Source: Sipunculus nudus
Taxonomy: Eukaryota; Annelida; Sipuncula; Golfingiida; Sipunculidae
Direction of reading: 5' to 3'
Length of the DNA stretch: 64,000 nucleotides
NCBI GenBank assembly: GCA_026874595.1
Contig: CM049322.1
Span: forward strand, 50,569,340 to 50,633,339
Made by a program: the position numbers and the translations under genes. Under the pieces are notes generated by a model, which had not been told where the DNA came from, ran no database searches, and was given only the letters and a program-made list of their open reading frames with translations. Positions 42,170 through 54,543 of this stretch are shown in pieces. Position 1 is the first letter of the stretch. Every line of letters begins with the position of its first letter.

Positions 42170-44869
42170 ATGTTCAAATGGGAAAGATGCAGTTTTCCTT
42201 CTGAATACTTGAAAAGTTGTGTGGAACACTATCAAATCCATTCAAATGTGCCCAATGCTAGATTTCCATGTGTCGTTGCTGACTGCAAGAATTCATATAA
42301 AAATTACGATTCACTTAGATCCCATATTATAAGGCAACACTCTGGGGTAAAGAAAATTAAGGAGCAAAATCATACTGAATTTGAGCTCTGCTGTTATGTA
42401 GCAGACTGCAGCCATAGATGCACAGGCCTATCACAACTTTGTACTCATTTCAGATCTCACATTAGGAAGGGAGATAAAATGTCATGCCCTTTTCTTAATT
42501 GTGGCAGTAGGCCATTTCATAATCCCAGTACTTTTGCATCTCATATAAGCCGAGTACATAAAGACTGGTCAAGATGTATCTTTGTTGGTATCGGATGTTT
42601 TGATTGAAGGAGCCTCATACACCAGTTCTCAAATCCAAGGTGAAAATCTACCACAAAATGATTATGAAGATGAGGGTGATTTTTTTATAGTGTCATGGCA
42701 GAATCAGTTTCCCAGCCCACATTTGAAAATGATCTTTTGCAAAAAATAGCATTATTCCTCCTTACTTTGCAAACCAAAGGCCATGTTCCAGTGTCAGTTA
42801 TACAAACCATTATAGAAGAATTAAGTTGTCTGCATGATTTCAATGCAGCTTTTGTATCAAAGCAAATCAAAACCAAATTAGAAAGTTTTGAGGACGATGG
42901 GTTTAAGCTTCCCACTGACTTCATTGACAGCATTCAGAAACTTGTTCATAATGATCCTATTCACAGAATGCTGGATGCCGAACAAGGTCCATTAAGATCC
43001 AGCCAGACTAGAAAAACATATTTAAAAAAAGAGTTATCCTTTGTACCGCCTGTTAGATATAAAATTGATAACGAGGAAGAGCGTTATTTTCATTATGTTC
43101 CTTTACTTGAGTCCTTGCAGGCAATCTTCTCGGACTCTGGGATAGATCAGTACCTTGATAATGAGTTGCATTCTTCTAGTGAAATATTGCAGGACTTCCA
43201 GGATGGAACAGTTTTCCGAAATAAGAAGTTTTTTTTTCAGGAAAATCCTGGTGCAATACAAATTTTGCTGTATCAAGACTCGTTTGAAATAGTCAATCCT
43301 TTAGGTTCTGCAAAGAAAAAACACAACTTCTTGTGGTATACTACTCCATAGGCAATTTGCATTCAAGTGTTCGTAGTGTTATTGATACTATGCAAGTGGT
43401 ATTATTGTGCTAGGAAGTAGATGTCAAGTGGTTAGGTGATAAAGGTCAGTCAACTGTGTTTGGGCCTTTTGTTGAGAGATTTAATGAAGTTGAAAAGTGA
43501 AGGTGTTTTCTTGAGTGAGAAATTTGAGAAGAGGAAAGATTCTGTTGCCTTTGTCTTGGGAGATAACTTAGGCAGTCATATGCTTGGTGGTTTTGTTGAA
43601 AATTTCAGTACTGTCAGTCAGTTTTGCAGGTATTGTCTAATTCCAAAAGCTGACCTTGATGCAGGAATAACTTCCCCTAATGATTATGACCCCAGAACTG
43701 TAGAGAACAATGATAAATGTCTTGAGCAGGTAACAGAGAGAGGTGCGTCCCACTGGAAAGGTGTCAAATACAATTCACTTTTTAACCAGCTTGGTAGTTT
43801 TCATGTAACAGACCAAGGGTTACCTTTGTCTTGGCCATGATTTGTTTGAGGGTGTCGTTAAGGTGGATTTGAACCTAATTTTGAATAGTTTGCAATCAAA
43901 TGGTTACTTCACATTTGATGACCTGAACACTAGAATTTCTAGGTTTAAGTTCAAAGGTTCAGAAGCCCTGGACAAGCCTCCAAAAGTGAGCTCCAAAGGA
44001 ATTTCTGGCCATGCAGTGCAAGTGTGGTGCTTTCTTAGGACCCCTCCGTTGCTAATTGGAGATAAAATGACTGATGTGAATGATCCAGTTTGGAGGTTAC
44101 TGATTCTGCTCAGATCTGTTGTAGAACATGTCTGCAGGCCATCCTATAACATGGCTATATAGTGGAGATGAATGAAGCCATTGAAGAATATTTAATTCTT
44201 CGGACCGAGGTCTTTGCTAATGTAAACCTCAAACCAAAACATCACTATCTTGCACACTCTCCCCATCTCACAATAGAATGTGGACCTCTGATAAGATTGT
44301 GGACATTAAGATTCGAAAATAAACATTCCTATTTCAAGGAATGTATCAGGTCATCCCAGAACTTTATCAATGTGACACAGTCATTATCAGAAAAACACCA
44401 GTTGTTACAGACTCTGTATTCAGCAGGATCTCTCTTCAGGCATCCGGTGTCATATAGTGATGGGACTCCAATAAATCTTGAGATACTGTCTGACAAAATC
44501 AAAGAGGCAATTTTGAATCTTCCTCAGTCTTTGAATACAGCAAATACTGTAGTCTGCTCAAGGGTTACATGTAATGGGAAAACCTACAAGAATGATTCAG
44601 TCCTTTTACTGAGCAAAGTAGCTGAGATGGATAAGGATTACCACTGTGGAGTAGTTAAGATGGTTTTATTGCATGGGGATCAGAAAATTGTTTTCATTGT
44701 TGTAAAAAGGTACTTGAGATACATGTCAGACACTGGGGTGTACAGAATTGAGAATGTTGACCCTCCTGGGAGTGAATTTTGTTGTGTTTTCTTCCAAAAT
44801 ATGCTGGATGTGTATCCTCTTGAAGCATATCTAGGTGAAACATTTGTGGTGATGAAACATGCTGTGTAG
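42170..44869 (+). pseudogene. C2H2 zinc-finger + DDE transposase, CACTA/EnSpm-like
   Basis: 42170-42570 encodes three clear C2H2 fingers: CVVADCKNSYKNYDSLRSHI..H, CYVADC...THFRSH and CPFLNC...SHISRVH. Then comes an acidic linker (NDYEDEGDFF). The catalytic region reads LYQDSFEIVNPLGSAKKKH (about 43268-43322), FVLGDNLGSHMLGGFVENF with CRYC (about 43550-43640), GHDLFEGVVK (about 43835) and KPKHHYLAHSPHLTIECGPL then IRLWTLRFENKHSYFK (44230-44340). The order D-x-F..NPLG, (G)D...G....C..C and H..H...GP...W..FE parallels the plant Tnp2 (CACTA) DDE core; taking D, D and E as the triad is inference. At least six lesions (shifts near 42570, 42685, 43330, 43475, 43830 and 44160, plus a TAG near 43413) kill it. 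After the stop a donor AAG|GTAGGT links towards the next gene. Confidence 0.75.
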
Positions 44870-44879
44870 TCTTCAAGGT

Positions 44880-45481
44880 AGGTATATTTTCATATTTTCT
44901 GAATACTTTAATTGGAATGACAAATTGCAGACTGCCCCCCCCCCTACCCACTTCAAAACACATCCCCATTATTTGATTGTTATGAATATTAAGATGGTCT
45001 GTCTTAAATTTAGGTTTATTTACTGAGTATAAGTTATTTTTCACCCCATCAAATTCACCCTTGGTGTTGGTACCACGGGTTTCGCAGTTAGATATATCTA
45101 TTGGCAAAAATGGTAAACCATTCTCAAAACTCCCATTAAAAAATTAAATATTTTTTAAATATGTCCTTTTTTAAATTATTGTCTTGTATCCTCATTATTT
45201 CAATTTTTCAACAAAAATTTATATATGAATAATATCTCACATTTTTATGTCCTGTACAAATAGCAGGATGATCTATAAATTATTAATTTGTAAGTTTTTA
45301 AACACTTATAATATTGTGTAAAATTGGTCTCACTGGCTGTAATTCCTGTTGCAATAAATGAGGAAGATTTTATATCCTTTCATATAACCTTATTCTTTTC
45401 CTTAGGTCATCATTCAATGGTTTTATACCACAAGTTTCACACACTACACAGAAAATAGAATTCCCTTTAACCTTTTCAGCT

Positions 45482-45537
<56 letters not shown>

Positions 45538-45770
45538 AAAAAGAAAAATATATTTTGCATTTGCTAAAGTTTTATTAATACAGCTAAGCGACCTGACCCA
45601 TGGGTCCCTTGTTACTTAAATATGCTAGCTGTAGGCAGGCCCTATCACCCAAAAATGATTCTGAATGAAGCTAGTGAGCTCTGAAACTAAACCTATGGCC
45701 ACATTTGTGCAGCAACTTAAAAGTTATTTCAATAAAAGTATGATATCCAACCTGTTGATGTTCTGTTTAG
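44880..45770. other. Intron-like spacer between transposase and SAMD3-like gene
   Basis: Begins at GTAGGT ten bases after the transposase stop and ends TTCTGTTTAG directly before the start codon at 45771, so it has the ends of a spliced intron. It contains a (TA)n tract at 45483-45532. Confidence 0.4.
45483..45532. repeat. (TA)n microsatellite
   Basis: About 24 TA units. Confidence 0.97.
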
Positions 45771-45963
45771 ATGGATGAACTAGAAAGAGAGGGACAGCTG
45801 AAAGAAGTACTGGAAGTCCTTAATGGCCTTGGATTGACTTCACTGGAACATCTCGCATTTTGTGAGCCAGAGAAGGACTTGAGAGACTGCCTGAACACCT
45901 TACAGTGCAGAGTTCTCAAGGCAAAATTGGATGCAAAAGCAGCTTCTGAAGCTGTATCTAAAG
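45771..45963 (+). pseudogene. SAMD3-like companion gene, exon 1
   Basis: ATG follows a TTTAG acceptor directly. The frame reads MDELEREGQLKEVLEVLNGL, GLTSLEHLAFCEPEKDLRDC, LNTLQCRVLKAKLDAKAASE and AVSK. The first 45 residues (L..L..LGL.SLE.L....E.DL) look like a SAM-type helical bundle. The donor AAAG|GTAATT is phase 1 and joins in frame to the exon at 47054. This exon itself is intact; downstream exons are broken. The downstream part resembles proteins annotated in fish and invertebrate genomes as 'sterile alpha motif domain-containing protein 3-like', which I take from memory. Confidence 0.55.
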
Positions 45964-46059
45964 GTAATTCTTACAGTAATACTCAGCCTTAATAATATTT
46001 TATTGTAATTACTTTCTCCAAGAAAATCAGTTAGTATTAGCTCAGCTCAGCTTTAGATG

Positions 46060-46210
46060 TGGTCCATTGTCTGTTGTCTGTCCCTCTGTTAGACTGGCAG
46101 ATTTTGAAACCATTACATCTGGGAATCCAAAATTTATCATACTGTTTGATGTCACCAAGATCACCTACCACACCGTAAACTGTTTCCCTGTGACTTCGTT
46201 CCTCCGAGAA
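46060..46210. repeat. Dispersed repeat fragment in intron
   Basis: GTCTGTTGTCTGTCCCTCTG, then AGACTGGCAGATTTTG and CACC(A/G)AGATCACCTACCAC. Same class as 46670-46810 by its GCTCAGCT lead at 46040 (wording: TTAGCTCAGCTCAGCTTTAG). Confidence 0.35.
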
Positions 46211-46669
46211 ATTAAGAAAAAACTCAATTTTCTATTAAAAACCTTTTTTTCACACTTCAAAAATAAAATTTATGGGCCCAAACATGATGCACTTTTTAAA
46301 AATCAAAAACGATATTTAATCACTTCACACAATAAATGTTTTTGCAACTCCCATCACTAACCCTCCCCCCCCCCCCGACTGGCCATAAGGTCTTGTTGAG
46401 TGGGAACATTATGGCATCTGTGTACATTTTATTTAATAAAAGGAGAGAAGAAATGGGTTTGATTAAAGCTGAACTACCAACAGCTTATCAAAATGCCAAC
46501 CAATGATCATGGTAAAAGTATAGATATTATATTCACAAACTGCTCTAACCTTACAAATGTTTCAGTTGGTCACATATAATTTGCAACAATTTCTTCAATC
46601 ATATCAACCAACCATGGCCAATATTACATATTCTTCTCAGACTGTATCTCCATTTGTTATTATCTTAGA

Positions 46670-46815
46670 TTTTTAGCTCAGCTGACTATAAGTCATCTGA
46701 GCTATAGTCGTGGTCCTTTGTCCGTCGTCCGGCCGGCCGTTAACAGGGCACGTTGTTACCGTCAAGGTCAACTTAAACTGACCATGGTAACCCATGGGTC
46801 CCTTGTTTGCTTTGA
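46670..46815. repeat. Dispersed repeat (GCTCAGCTGACT type)
   Basis: TTTTAGCTCAGCTGACTATA, GTCGTCCGGCCGGCCGTTAA, then AAGGTCAACTTAAACTGACC and CATGGGTCCCTTGTTT. A shorter relative of its end (GACCCATGGGTCCCTTGTTA) occurs at 45595. Such GCTCA(G)CTGA elements are frequent in bivalve introns (memory). Confidence 0.45.
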
Positions 46816-47053
46816 AATCCTCAACACCTGGTTCCCTAGGCTGGTTTTAAGTCAATAATAATAAAAATTTATTTATTAACTTATAGCAGTGCCCTGCCTT
46901 TGCTCTGTCCATCTCTCCTTTTGTTTCTTGTACACTTTGCCTATAGCAGGGCACAGGTCCAAACTTCAATTCCAGGCGTGTGTCATGGCCCATGGGTAAC
47001 TTGCTTTGTTTTGGCTTTCAGAATACCTCACAGCATGCCATGTTTTTTTTCAG

Positions 47054-48156
47054 GTCCAGTAGCAGGTACCAGTCACCATGAACAAACCTCAACCCCACCC
47101 CTGCCCACACCTGACCCTCAACAGGCACAGAAGCACCTCAACAGGAACTTGTACCCTCAGGTCGCTGCGGGTTCCACTCAAGGAACTTCTCCTGCAGCAA
47201 GGAATGACAGCCGTTCTGGTACTTGTCGTGTCAGAGAAACTCCCAGTCCTGATCTGGCTGTCTACCAGTGGGGGAAATACCCTGGGATCTCGCTAATAAT
47301 GATCTAAGGGATGCAATGACAGCAAAAAGGGTTGGAAAAAACGAGATCTGTTACAGTTTACAAGGGCTCTAGGTGATAAGATTCACAGGATAAATCCTAG
47401 GCCAGGGAAAAGAGCCCTGTCTAAGATTGCGAGGAAAATCTGTGATAAATATCCAGATACCTTTAAGGATATGATAGCAGGCCCTGGGGAGAAAAAAGTC
47501 CTTCTCGGAGATGGGACCAACACAGTGCTCAAAAGATTACTTAACTACGTTGAGAGCAAGAACAGAACATCAGGTGCTAATTCTCTGCGGAGACAACTGT
47601 ATAGTCTCAGTGAAGAGGAAATTGAAGAAAAGAAAAATAAACAAAAGCGTAAGTCGTCCTGAAAGACATTTATGGGGTTGTGAATTGGCAGCCAGACTCT
47701 TATCCACCTGGTGAAACCAAGGAATCACAGGAAGAAAAGCGCCTGTGGTTAATGGAAGAATATTCAAGGGACCATCAAGACAGTGTCAAAGTGTTAAAAT
47801 ACTGGAAAGAAACCTATGTGTCACAAAGGCTGGCCGTTAACCAAAAGGGTTCAAAAATATCACAGCTGTGTACTGACTGGCCCTACTTAAGGCAGCCACA
47901 GCACATGCTGAGTCACTTCAAGGAGCTTATGGACTTTGAGCTTCTGGAACGGTTTGATGAACAATTTCAACTAAGATGTTCCGAAATTATGGATTATTCC
48001 GCAAGCCATGTGAAGAAGCAAGTCAGAGAGGCTGCTGCTGAACTCGCATCCCTGTCAGAAAGTATGAACAGTGAGGGACCAAAGCTCTCTGGAGTGATGC
48101 TGCTCATACCACTCTTGCTCAGTGAAGACTCTGACTTAATATTTAGCATGTCTGAG
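47054..48156 (+). pseudogene. SAMD3-like companion gene, exon 2 (frameshifted)
   Basis: After TTTTTTTTCAG the frame reads PVAGTSHHEQTSTPPLPTPD (low-complexity linker), then in shifted frames DLANNDLRDAMTAKRVGKNE, KIHRINPRPGKRALSKIARK, ICDKYPDTFKDMI, LLGDGTNTVLKRLLNYVESK. It continues VVNWQPDSYPPGETKESQEE, VTQR-type SKISQLCTDWPYLRQPQHML, SHFKELMDFELLERFDEQFQ and KLSGVMLLIPLLLSEDSDLI. The IVDKYP, P.GET.ES...K, WP.L.....(M/L)..F..L and (M)..P(L)L.ED motifs are the hallmarks of SAMD3-like proteins. Shifts near 47285, 47338 and 47660 break it. The last residues MSE end at donor GAG|GTGAGT. Confidence 0.6.
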
Positions 48157-48491
48157 GTGAGTCACATACATATACACTTTACCTGGGAGGTTCAGTTATT
48201 TGATTATGTCAGGGGGTAGGCATTTTTAGCTTGTTATGAATGTTGCATGAATAAAATGTAATTAGATTTGAAGAAAAGACTCGAAGTAATTGTATAGCAC
48301 AGTGCACTTTGCAAGAGATGCCAGTTAAAATGAGGAAACCCTGTATTTACAATCTTAGAAAAACTGTTATTTAGATACTGGCAATAAATTTGCATGACCT
48401 TGATACTATTTCAGATTTCATATCTGAATTATGTTATGTGTTTGCAGTTCTTTTTCGCTGTATTTATAGCATTTATGGTGTTGTTTTACAG

Positions 48492-48558
48492 GATACTACA
48501 ACTGGCAGGCTCATTGAGCAAACAGACAAGATTGGACATCCCCACATTGTTGTTGCAG
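48492..48558 (+). pseudogene. SAMD3-like companion gene, exon 3
   Basis: Flanked by TTGTTTTACAG and TTGCAG|GTAGAG, it reads DTTTGRLIEQTDKIGHPHIV and VAG. In this family a P-x-I-(I/V) strand with a small residue follows the ED.. region, so the exon fits as the continuation of exon 2. No further exon was found up to 51 kb, so the gene is truncated or its end is too diverged to see. Confidence 0.4.
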
Positions 48559-48599
48559 GTAGAGTATATTTATGAAGATCAGTTAGTGTGTCAGTGTGT

Positions 48600-51290
48600 T
48601 ATTTCATATGGATAGGGATGAGGTGCGACATGGGCTTTCGGACCACCTCTCATATGTTTGAGTACTGAAATATATTTTTTTTGTTTTAAATAATCAAATT
48701 CTAGTGACATTTTTCCTTAAACCTTAAGTCTTATCATAATGGATAAATCATATAAGAAAACCCTTGTAAGATTGGGATATGTATTGTTAAAGTATGTAAG
48801 CAACACCATCATAAATATTAGAAAAGCATTATATATTGAATTGCCTTGGACTAATAACAGTAAAGAAATAATCCCTTGTACAGTTGAGACATTGGAAGAA
48901 AGCCATTGATAGAGCAGAGTATATCGAGGATACCTGGGATATCTCAAGTATATGTTCTATAGTCCATTTCACCACCTGCTGTCCACCTGTTTTTTTTTTT
49001 GTTTTTTGTTTTTTTTTGTAGATGATTTACTTAAAAAGTTTATATGTTTCAATATTTTCCAAGTAAACAACATATGGCAGTGACAACCTAATATGGCAGT
49101 TAAAATTTTACAATAAATCCCCCGTTTATGTTTCACAACATTTTAGTCTCTTTATCATGATCTAGCAGATATGGTGTGTCCCTCCATAAGGAGCCATCTT
49201 TGTTTTAGCTGGTTATATATGTTTACATGAGATCATCCAATCAGCAGCTGTCAGTTGAGGCTGTTTTTGCATGTGACCGTTGATCTTGACCGCCATAAGT
49301 GGGTCTGATATGTTGTAAAATGTAGACTGATTTCTCATATTTTCAGAAAATTCTGTTTCTCAAATATGACCTCGGTAGGAATTTAGTTAACTAGTTGAAA
49401 ATTAGGTTCTGTAATCCTCTCCTCTACACTATAATTGTTTCCCTTAAAATGTACCTAATAAAAATTTTCATAGTAAAAATCAGGTGGACATGAGGGGATG
49501 AAACGGACTATAGTTAACAAAACTCAGGGTATAGGGATAAATCAGAATATACATTTCTTTTTTATTAAAATGAAAACAAAAGTTAAGATAATGTAATCTT
49601 TCTCTGGTGTACACAAAGGTTTTCAGTAAAATGTATTTTCATATACATATATGTGTAAAATTATCACTCCTCAAATATGGTTTATTTAAAATACACCTTG
49701 GAATAATTTAAATAAACATAATTGCTGTGAAGAAAATAGGTATATTTTCTTACTGCAGGTTTTAGGTATATTGATTCACAAGGGGTTTATATCGATGGGT
49801 GTTTACCTTGTAATTCTGAGGTTGCGTTGAATGTAAAGTGATATCAGCTATTTAAAGGTATATCTCCCAGTATTTTACCTATGGAACCTCAGAAATAAAT
49901 TCTCTCTTCACATATCTTGAATATTTCCCTCTGTGGACTGCTCTATACGGAAATTATATGTCTTTATGTATGTCTGCCGTTTTTTTTTATTTATTAGTTT
50001 TGTAGTTTGCTTAATAAGATTACTTTGAATAAGTTGCTGTCAATTGCATTAATTTTACTAAATGGAATATAAGAAAGAGGAAAGTTTCAAAGAAAGTAAT
50101 ATAAACTTAATTGTACTTTACCATTGTAAATCATTCTATCATTCCTTATAAAATCGATAAAGTCTAAGACCCTGAGGCAATAAGAGTATGTACATAATAA
50201 GAGCATTCAATATTGAATTACCTAGCCCATTATCGAGGTGTCCCGTTAATTAAATGACCAATCGGATTACAGGACTCTGAGTCCGACTCCTTTAAGGTTA
50301 AAACAACATCATATGGTCACTGAACCATATCCGGTTTCGACAAAATGACTGCTTTTACTGAGCTGCAAAAAAATGGTTAAATTCCAAAGTGATATTTGGG
50401 GTAAATTTTCAATAAAACCTATATTGACTGGGGGATCAAATATATCATACTGAAATTATGTATTTATTTAAACATTTTGTTTTCTTGTACGAAAAGTTAA
50501 AAAACATAATTCATATGTCGCCACTAATATAACAATAGGATTTATATGTCACGTTTTGATATTAATTTACAATTCTTTAAAACTCCCTTGTAAATATGGA
50601 GAGTTTTTATCCTGATTTTTTTATCCTGAAAACGATGCATATTGTAGAATAACGATTGGCCTGTTTGGTCCGTTATATTCATAAGCAGCAAATTTTGCTA
50701 CAAAATATATGTAGCGTTTAAGTTTATTATACTTTATCTTATATCATAGTCTTACCATCAACCATAAATATTCTAAATACTAAAGAAAAAACTTGACGAA
50801 GCATTTGTATTATTCACATAAAAGAATGTATAGACATTTATCTTGTTAAAGGCGAAAATCAATAAGATTTCGAATCTTCGATATCCAATTACTTACTCGT
50901 TTCTCATAAATTCTTAAAACAACATTATAATCTCTATTTTTTGCTATAATATTTTTTAGTTCTTTATATGATACGCTAAATGAATTAACATTTTATATTT
51001 TACCACCTAAACAATTCATACATAAATCACACAACAATATAGGTATTGCCATTTTACATTTTTTAAATATACCTAATATTTATGAATATACGCCTTTGAA
51101 ATAGATGCTGTTCAGATAAACGCCGCATATCATCAGACGGACGCTATTGGTGGAATAAAGTGTGTGCCCACTTATAGTTTTTAAAAAGACAAATCCAATT
51201 AAAACTCGAATAAATTCATATTCACATAAATTGAAAGAAGTTTTTTATTGTATGCTTTCAAATGGCCGCCGCAATTCCAGATCGATGCTA
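48600..51290. other. No recognisable gene
   Basis: AT-rich sequence without reading frames above 76 codons or repeats that I could pair. A homopolymer-rich T/G tract lies at 48990-49018. Confidence 0.4.
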
Positions 51291-51300
51291 TCGCTAGGAT

Positions 51301-51353
51301 AAAAGTGCACTACAAAGCGTCTCCCTCTCTCGCTCTCTCTCTCTCTCTCTCTC
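51301..51353. repeat. (CT)n microsatellite
   Basis: CTCTCT run with one CG interruption. Confidence 0.95.
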
Positions 51354-51384
51354 ATTGTATATAGAAATGAAACATGATACATCA

Positions 51385-51432
51385 TTGCCGATGGGGATCG
51401 AACCCATGACCATCCGATTGACAATAACCAGA
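51385..51432 (-). other. tRNA-like B-box, possible SINE remnant
   Basis: The minus strand reads GGTCATGGGTTCGATCCCCA followed by TCGGC: a perfect T-arm/B-box GGGTTCGATCCC with complementary stem. The anticodon and D-arm parts are not convincing upstream, so it is more like a tRNA-derived SINE head or a decayed tRNA than a tRNA gene. Confidence 0.4.
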
Positions 51433-51617
51433 GAGAAAGACATTTATATCATATAAATGTGAAAATGGTACGCATTTATTTTTTTATAACATCTATGAAG
51501 TGAATTATACTGAATTTAGTGTGAGTAAACGTTTAAGCATGTCAATAAACGAGAATTCCGAATCAATACTCATTTATTAATTTGTTATGAAAGATTTTTA
51601 ATGTGTATATAAATAAC

Positions 51618-51726
<109 letters not shown>

Positions 51727-51729
51727 TCT

Positions 51730-52825
51730 GGAGAAAAACAACACTTAATTCACAACAGTCTGTTTCACGGGGTGCGACCCGATCATCAGGTGAATGTGGT
51801 TAGAATATAAATATGAGCAAGCATTTTTTTACTCTGTGCGATCAGTACAGGGATCGCCTACGTGTTATTTGATGATTTAATTGTTGTTTACAGATTAGCT
51901 TAATTAGCTGAAGACCTCAAGTCAGAGTTATTGTTATTGCAGCAATAATTAATTGAATGACGGTAAACGGCCTTTGATCCACGGTACCTGCCGGCTAATC
52001 TGATAAAGCTCTGTTTCTCCGATTGTATGTGACATTTTATTATGTTTGCGCTGGTGTTTAAAGTGAAAAGATTGTCATTGAAAGATAAGATAAGTCATTG
52101 AAATAAAAAAAAACTATAAACAAAATGATATAACAATATACCATGCAGCTATGGAGGTATGCTTATTCCTGCCATATCGTGTGTCCCTACAGGTAAACGT
52201 CTATAACATCAAGCCACACATAAGCTTCGTATTTTTGACAAGCATATATATATGGGTAAAAAGTGATGTAAACAACAATGATTACCTATAATTAGCTGTT
52301 CTACTTCCTGCGACGTTGGGCTTATTGTCTACTATCAAGATTGTAAATTAGAATAAGTGATCGCACCAGTTGTCCAGGTGTGATTCGTTAAGACCAATCG
52401 AACCTTAGAAGCAATAAATACGTGCGTGATGAAGCATTTGATGGTTTTTAAACATACAACACCCATTTACAGAAAAACCTGTTGTACCTATGATGTCTAT
52501 TAATGGTACATTTCATCATTGACCGTCGATATAGGCCAATACATACAGTTGCAAATTTGACAAAACGCCATAATATTAACACAAATAACAATGGCTTTGA
52601 GGGGTGGATTATTAATGTTTTTGGTTGTATGATTATCCCTGGATGATTGTCATAGTGATCGGATTGCGTCTACGTGAATTGAGTCCATCTGATCAGGTCC
52701 ATTTTCGTAGCGTCCAGCTATCGTCGTCAATTTTAAATGCGCTCAGACGTCAGCGTCAAGGTAACATGGACCTTCCCACAAGAATCCCGCTCTAGATATA
52801 CAACTAACATTATTTTGTTGGTTAT
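51730..52825. other. No recognisable gene
   Basis: AT-rich, short frames only. Confidence 0.4.
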
Positions 52826-52829
52826 TGAA

Positions 52830-53110
52830 TTTTAATGGAGGTTTTATTATGTATAATAGTTATCATTCTCTTGGGCTATGTATCGGGCTATAAACAACAA
52901 CCCACTCATTATGTTGAAAGTTTTATTGAAGCATCTGCCGTGGGTGCTATCTTGTGACAGCTCAAAGATATGTGTGTTTACAGAGTAGCAGTTACTTTTG
53001 GTTTGTTATCGGGATACAGGGGATACATGGTATATATAGTTGCAGATGAAAGAAAACTCTCCGACCATTTATGTGTTTGTGGGAATGTGTGTATGCCAGT
53101 GTATGTGTCG
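52830..53110. repeat. Dispersed repeat paired with 26.4-26.7 kb
   Basis: See the entry at 26380; same order of shared blocks. Confidence 0.6.
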
Positions 53111-53449
53111 TACTAATATAACACCAGTGCACAATATGATGTTATCTAAGAAGCCTAAAAATACGCATTTCCAGTAAGACATCAGTTCCCCAGATCATTG
53201 TCGAACCGTTGAACCCAACAATCTCTTCCGTAAGATTTATTTGACGGATTGCCTGTGAAATAATTTCTACTATATCTGCGCTGCAGGATTGAATTATTCA
53301 ACTTACATTATCATGTACACATCCTAAGCTATAGTTTATGGCAAAACAGAAACTATACAAATATAATTTTAATTATTTAGTTGTTTATGCAATTTTATCA
53401 TTGTTGCAATATCATTATTTAATTATTTAGTGATTTGCAATATGATTTT

Positions 53450-53560
53450 GAGCTCAGGTGACCATTGGCCTTCTGAGCTTTAGTAACACGCTTTGTCCGC
53501 CGTACGTCTGTCCTTCTGTGAACAAGGCACATATCGAAACTATCAGACCTAGAAGCTTAA
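53450..53560. repeat. Dispersed repeat (GAGCTCAGGTGACC type)
   Basis: TTTTGAGCTCAGGTGACCAT, then TTCTGAGCTTTAG and TTTGTCCGCCGTACGTCTGT ... GAACAAGGCAC. It is similar in plan to 46670-46810 (a self-complementary head followed by TTTGTCCGTCGTCCG). Confidence 0.45.
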
Positions 53561-54172
53561 TATTAAGGTAGGTCCATGGGAAATCTGCTCGCATTCAAAT
53601 ATGTAGGTCACTGTGGCCTATATTTTGCGAATCACGCGTGTTTTTGTGTGTTTAACACTTGTATCAGTCGTTTGGTCTGCAAAACAAATATGCTGCACTG
53701 TAGTTTAAAACTAAAACAATGTGCATCAGCTGAACATATAACTCGGAATGCACGATAAAGACCGCAGTATTAGTTAACATCAAACCCAATCTTCTTACTA
53801 TTATTTCCACGATTTATAAAGAATAACATAAGGATCCTCATGAGCAATCGTGTGATGTAACGTTATACCATACGCACATGTGGACACTCCACTTGACCAT
53901 AAACACATCCTTAGTTTGAATAATAATTGTGTAATAATTGTAAGTAGGTGCAGTACACATACTGGGATAAATGTTGTCACGGCATAGCTTCTTTAGAGAA
54001 CTTGCAAGTCTGTCCATAAGGACGATAACATCACTTCAAATATTACTGGATGCGCCATGTGTGTCTTAGTTTTGTCGAGTGTTCAGCATTTTCATTAGGC
54101 TTTATTTATGGAACAGAGGAGTGAAATAAATGCCATATGCTGAACGACAAGGGAAAAGTTAATATATCCACG

Positions 54173-54371
54173 TTATAGGAAAGAAGCCTTTTTTTCACAC
54201 ATGGGGAACATCCAAACTAAACAGGGTGTTCTATACCAGGACCAGGCATTCATTTCAACACATCTGGCTTGTGTGGTGAGCCGCTTAACATGATCTTGAA
54301 ACCTGGTAAAAGTGAACGCTTTGCCCGTTGCAGTCCACTTGCCATCTCTGCCTGATGTCCAGAAATGTCTC
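54173..54371 (-). pseudogene. CTLD C-terminal-half exon, lectin copy 3
   Basis: Reads RHFWTSGRDGKWTATGKAFT, FTRFQDHVKRLTTQ, ARCVEMNAWSWYRTPCLVWM, FPMCEKKASFL and stop. All second-half CTLD landmarks are kept: FWTSG, KWTATG..F.FT, RC, TPC and MCEK. The acceptor is GGCTAG|G (phase 2), different from copies 1 and 2. This exon is intact, but the N-half exon of the same copy has a frameshift. A sugar-binding WND motif is not visible. Confidence 0.7.
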
Positions 54372-54484
54372 CTAGCCATTGATGTTTCTTATTGAAAATG
54401 AAATAGGTATTATTAAGGATACGTGAGTTGAGTGTTTTGAGAATATCATTTCCTCACAATGTTAATGATAAAAACAATTCTGTA

Positions 54485-54487
<3 letters not shown>

Positions 54488-54541
<54 letters not shown>
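54488..54541. repeat. (TA)n microsatellite
   Basis: About 27 TA units in the intron between the CTLD-half exons of copy 3. Confidence 0.97.

Positions 54542-54543
<2 letters not shown>

Noticed and set aside
42170-44869. Functional host zinc-finger gene or domesticated transposase
   Set aside because: At least six frameshifts or stops in one copy argue for a dead transposon. Assembly indel errors could account for some of them but not easily for all.
40890-49000. CACTA-type terminal inverted repeats around the transposase pair
   Set aside because: A CACTGCGG near 40898 was considered as left end, but no matching inverted right end was found.
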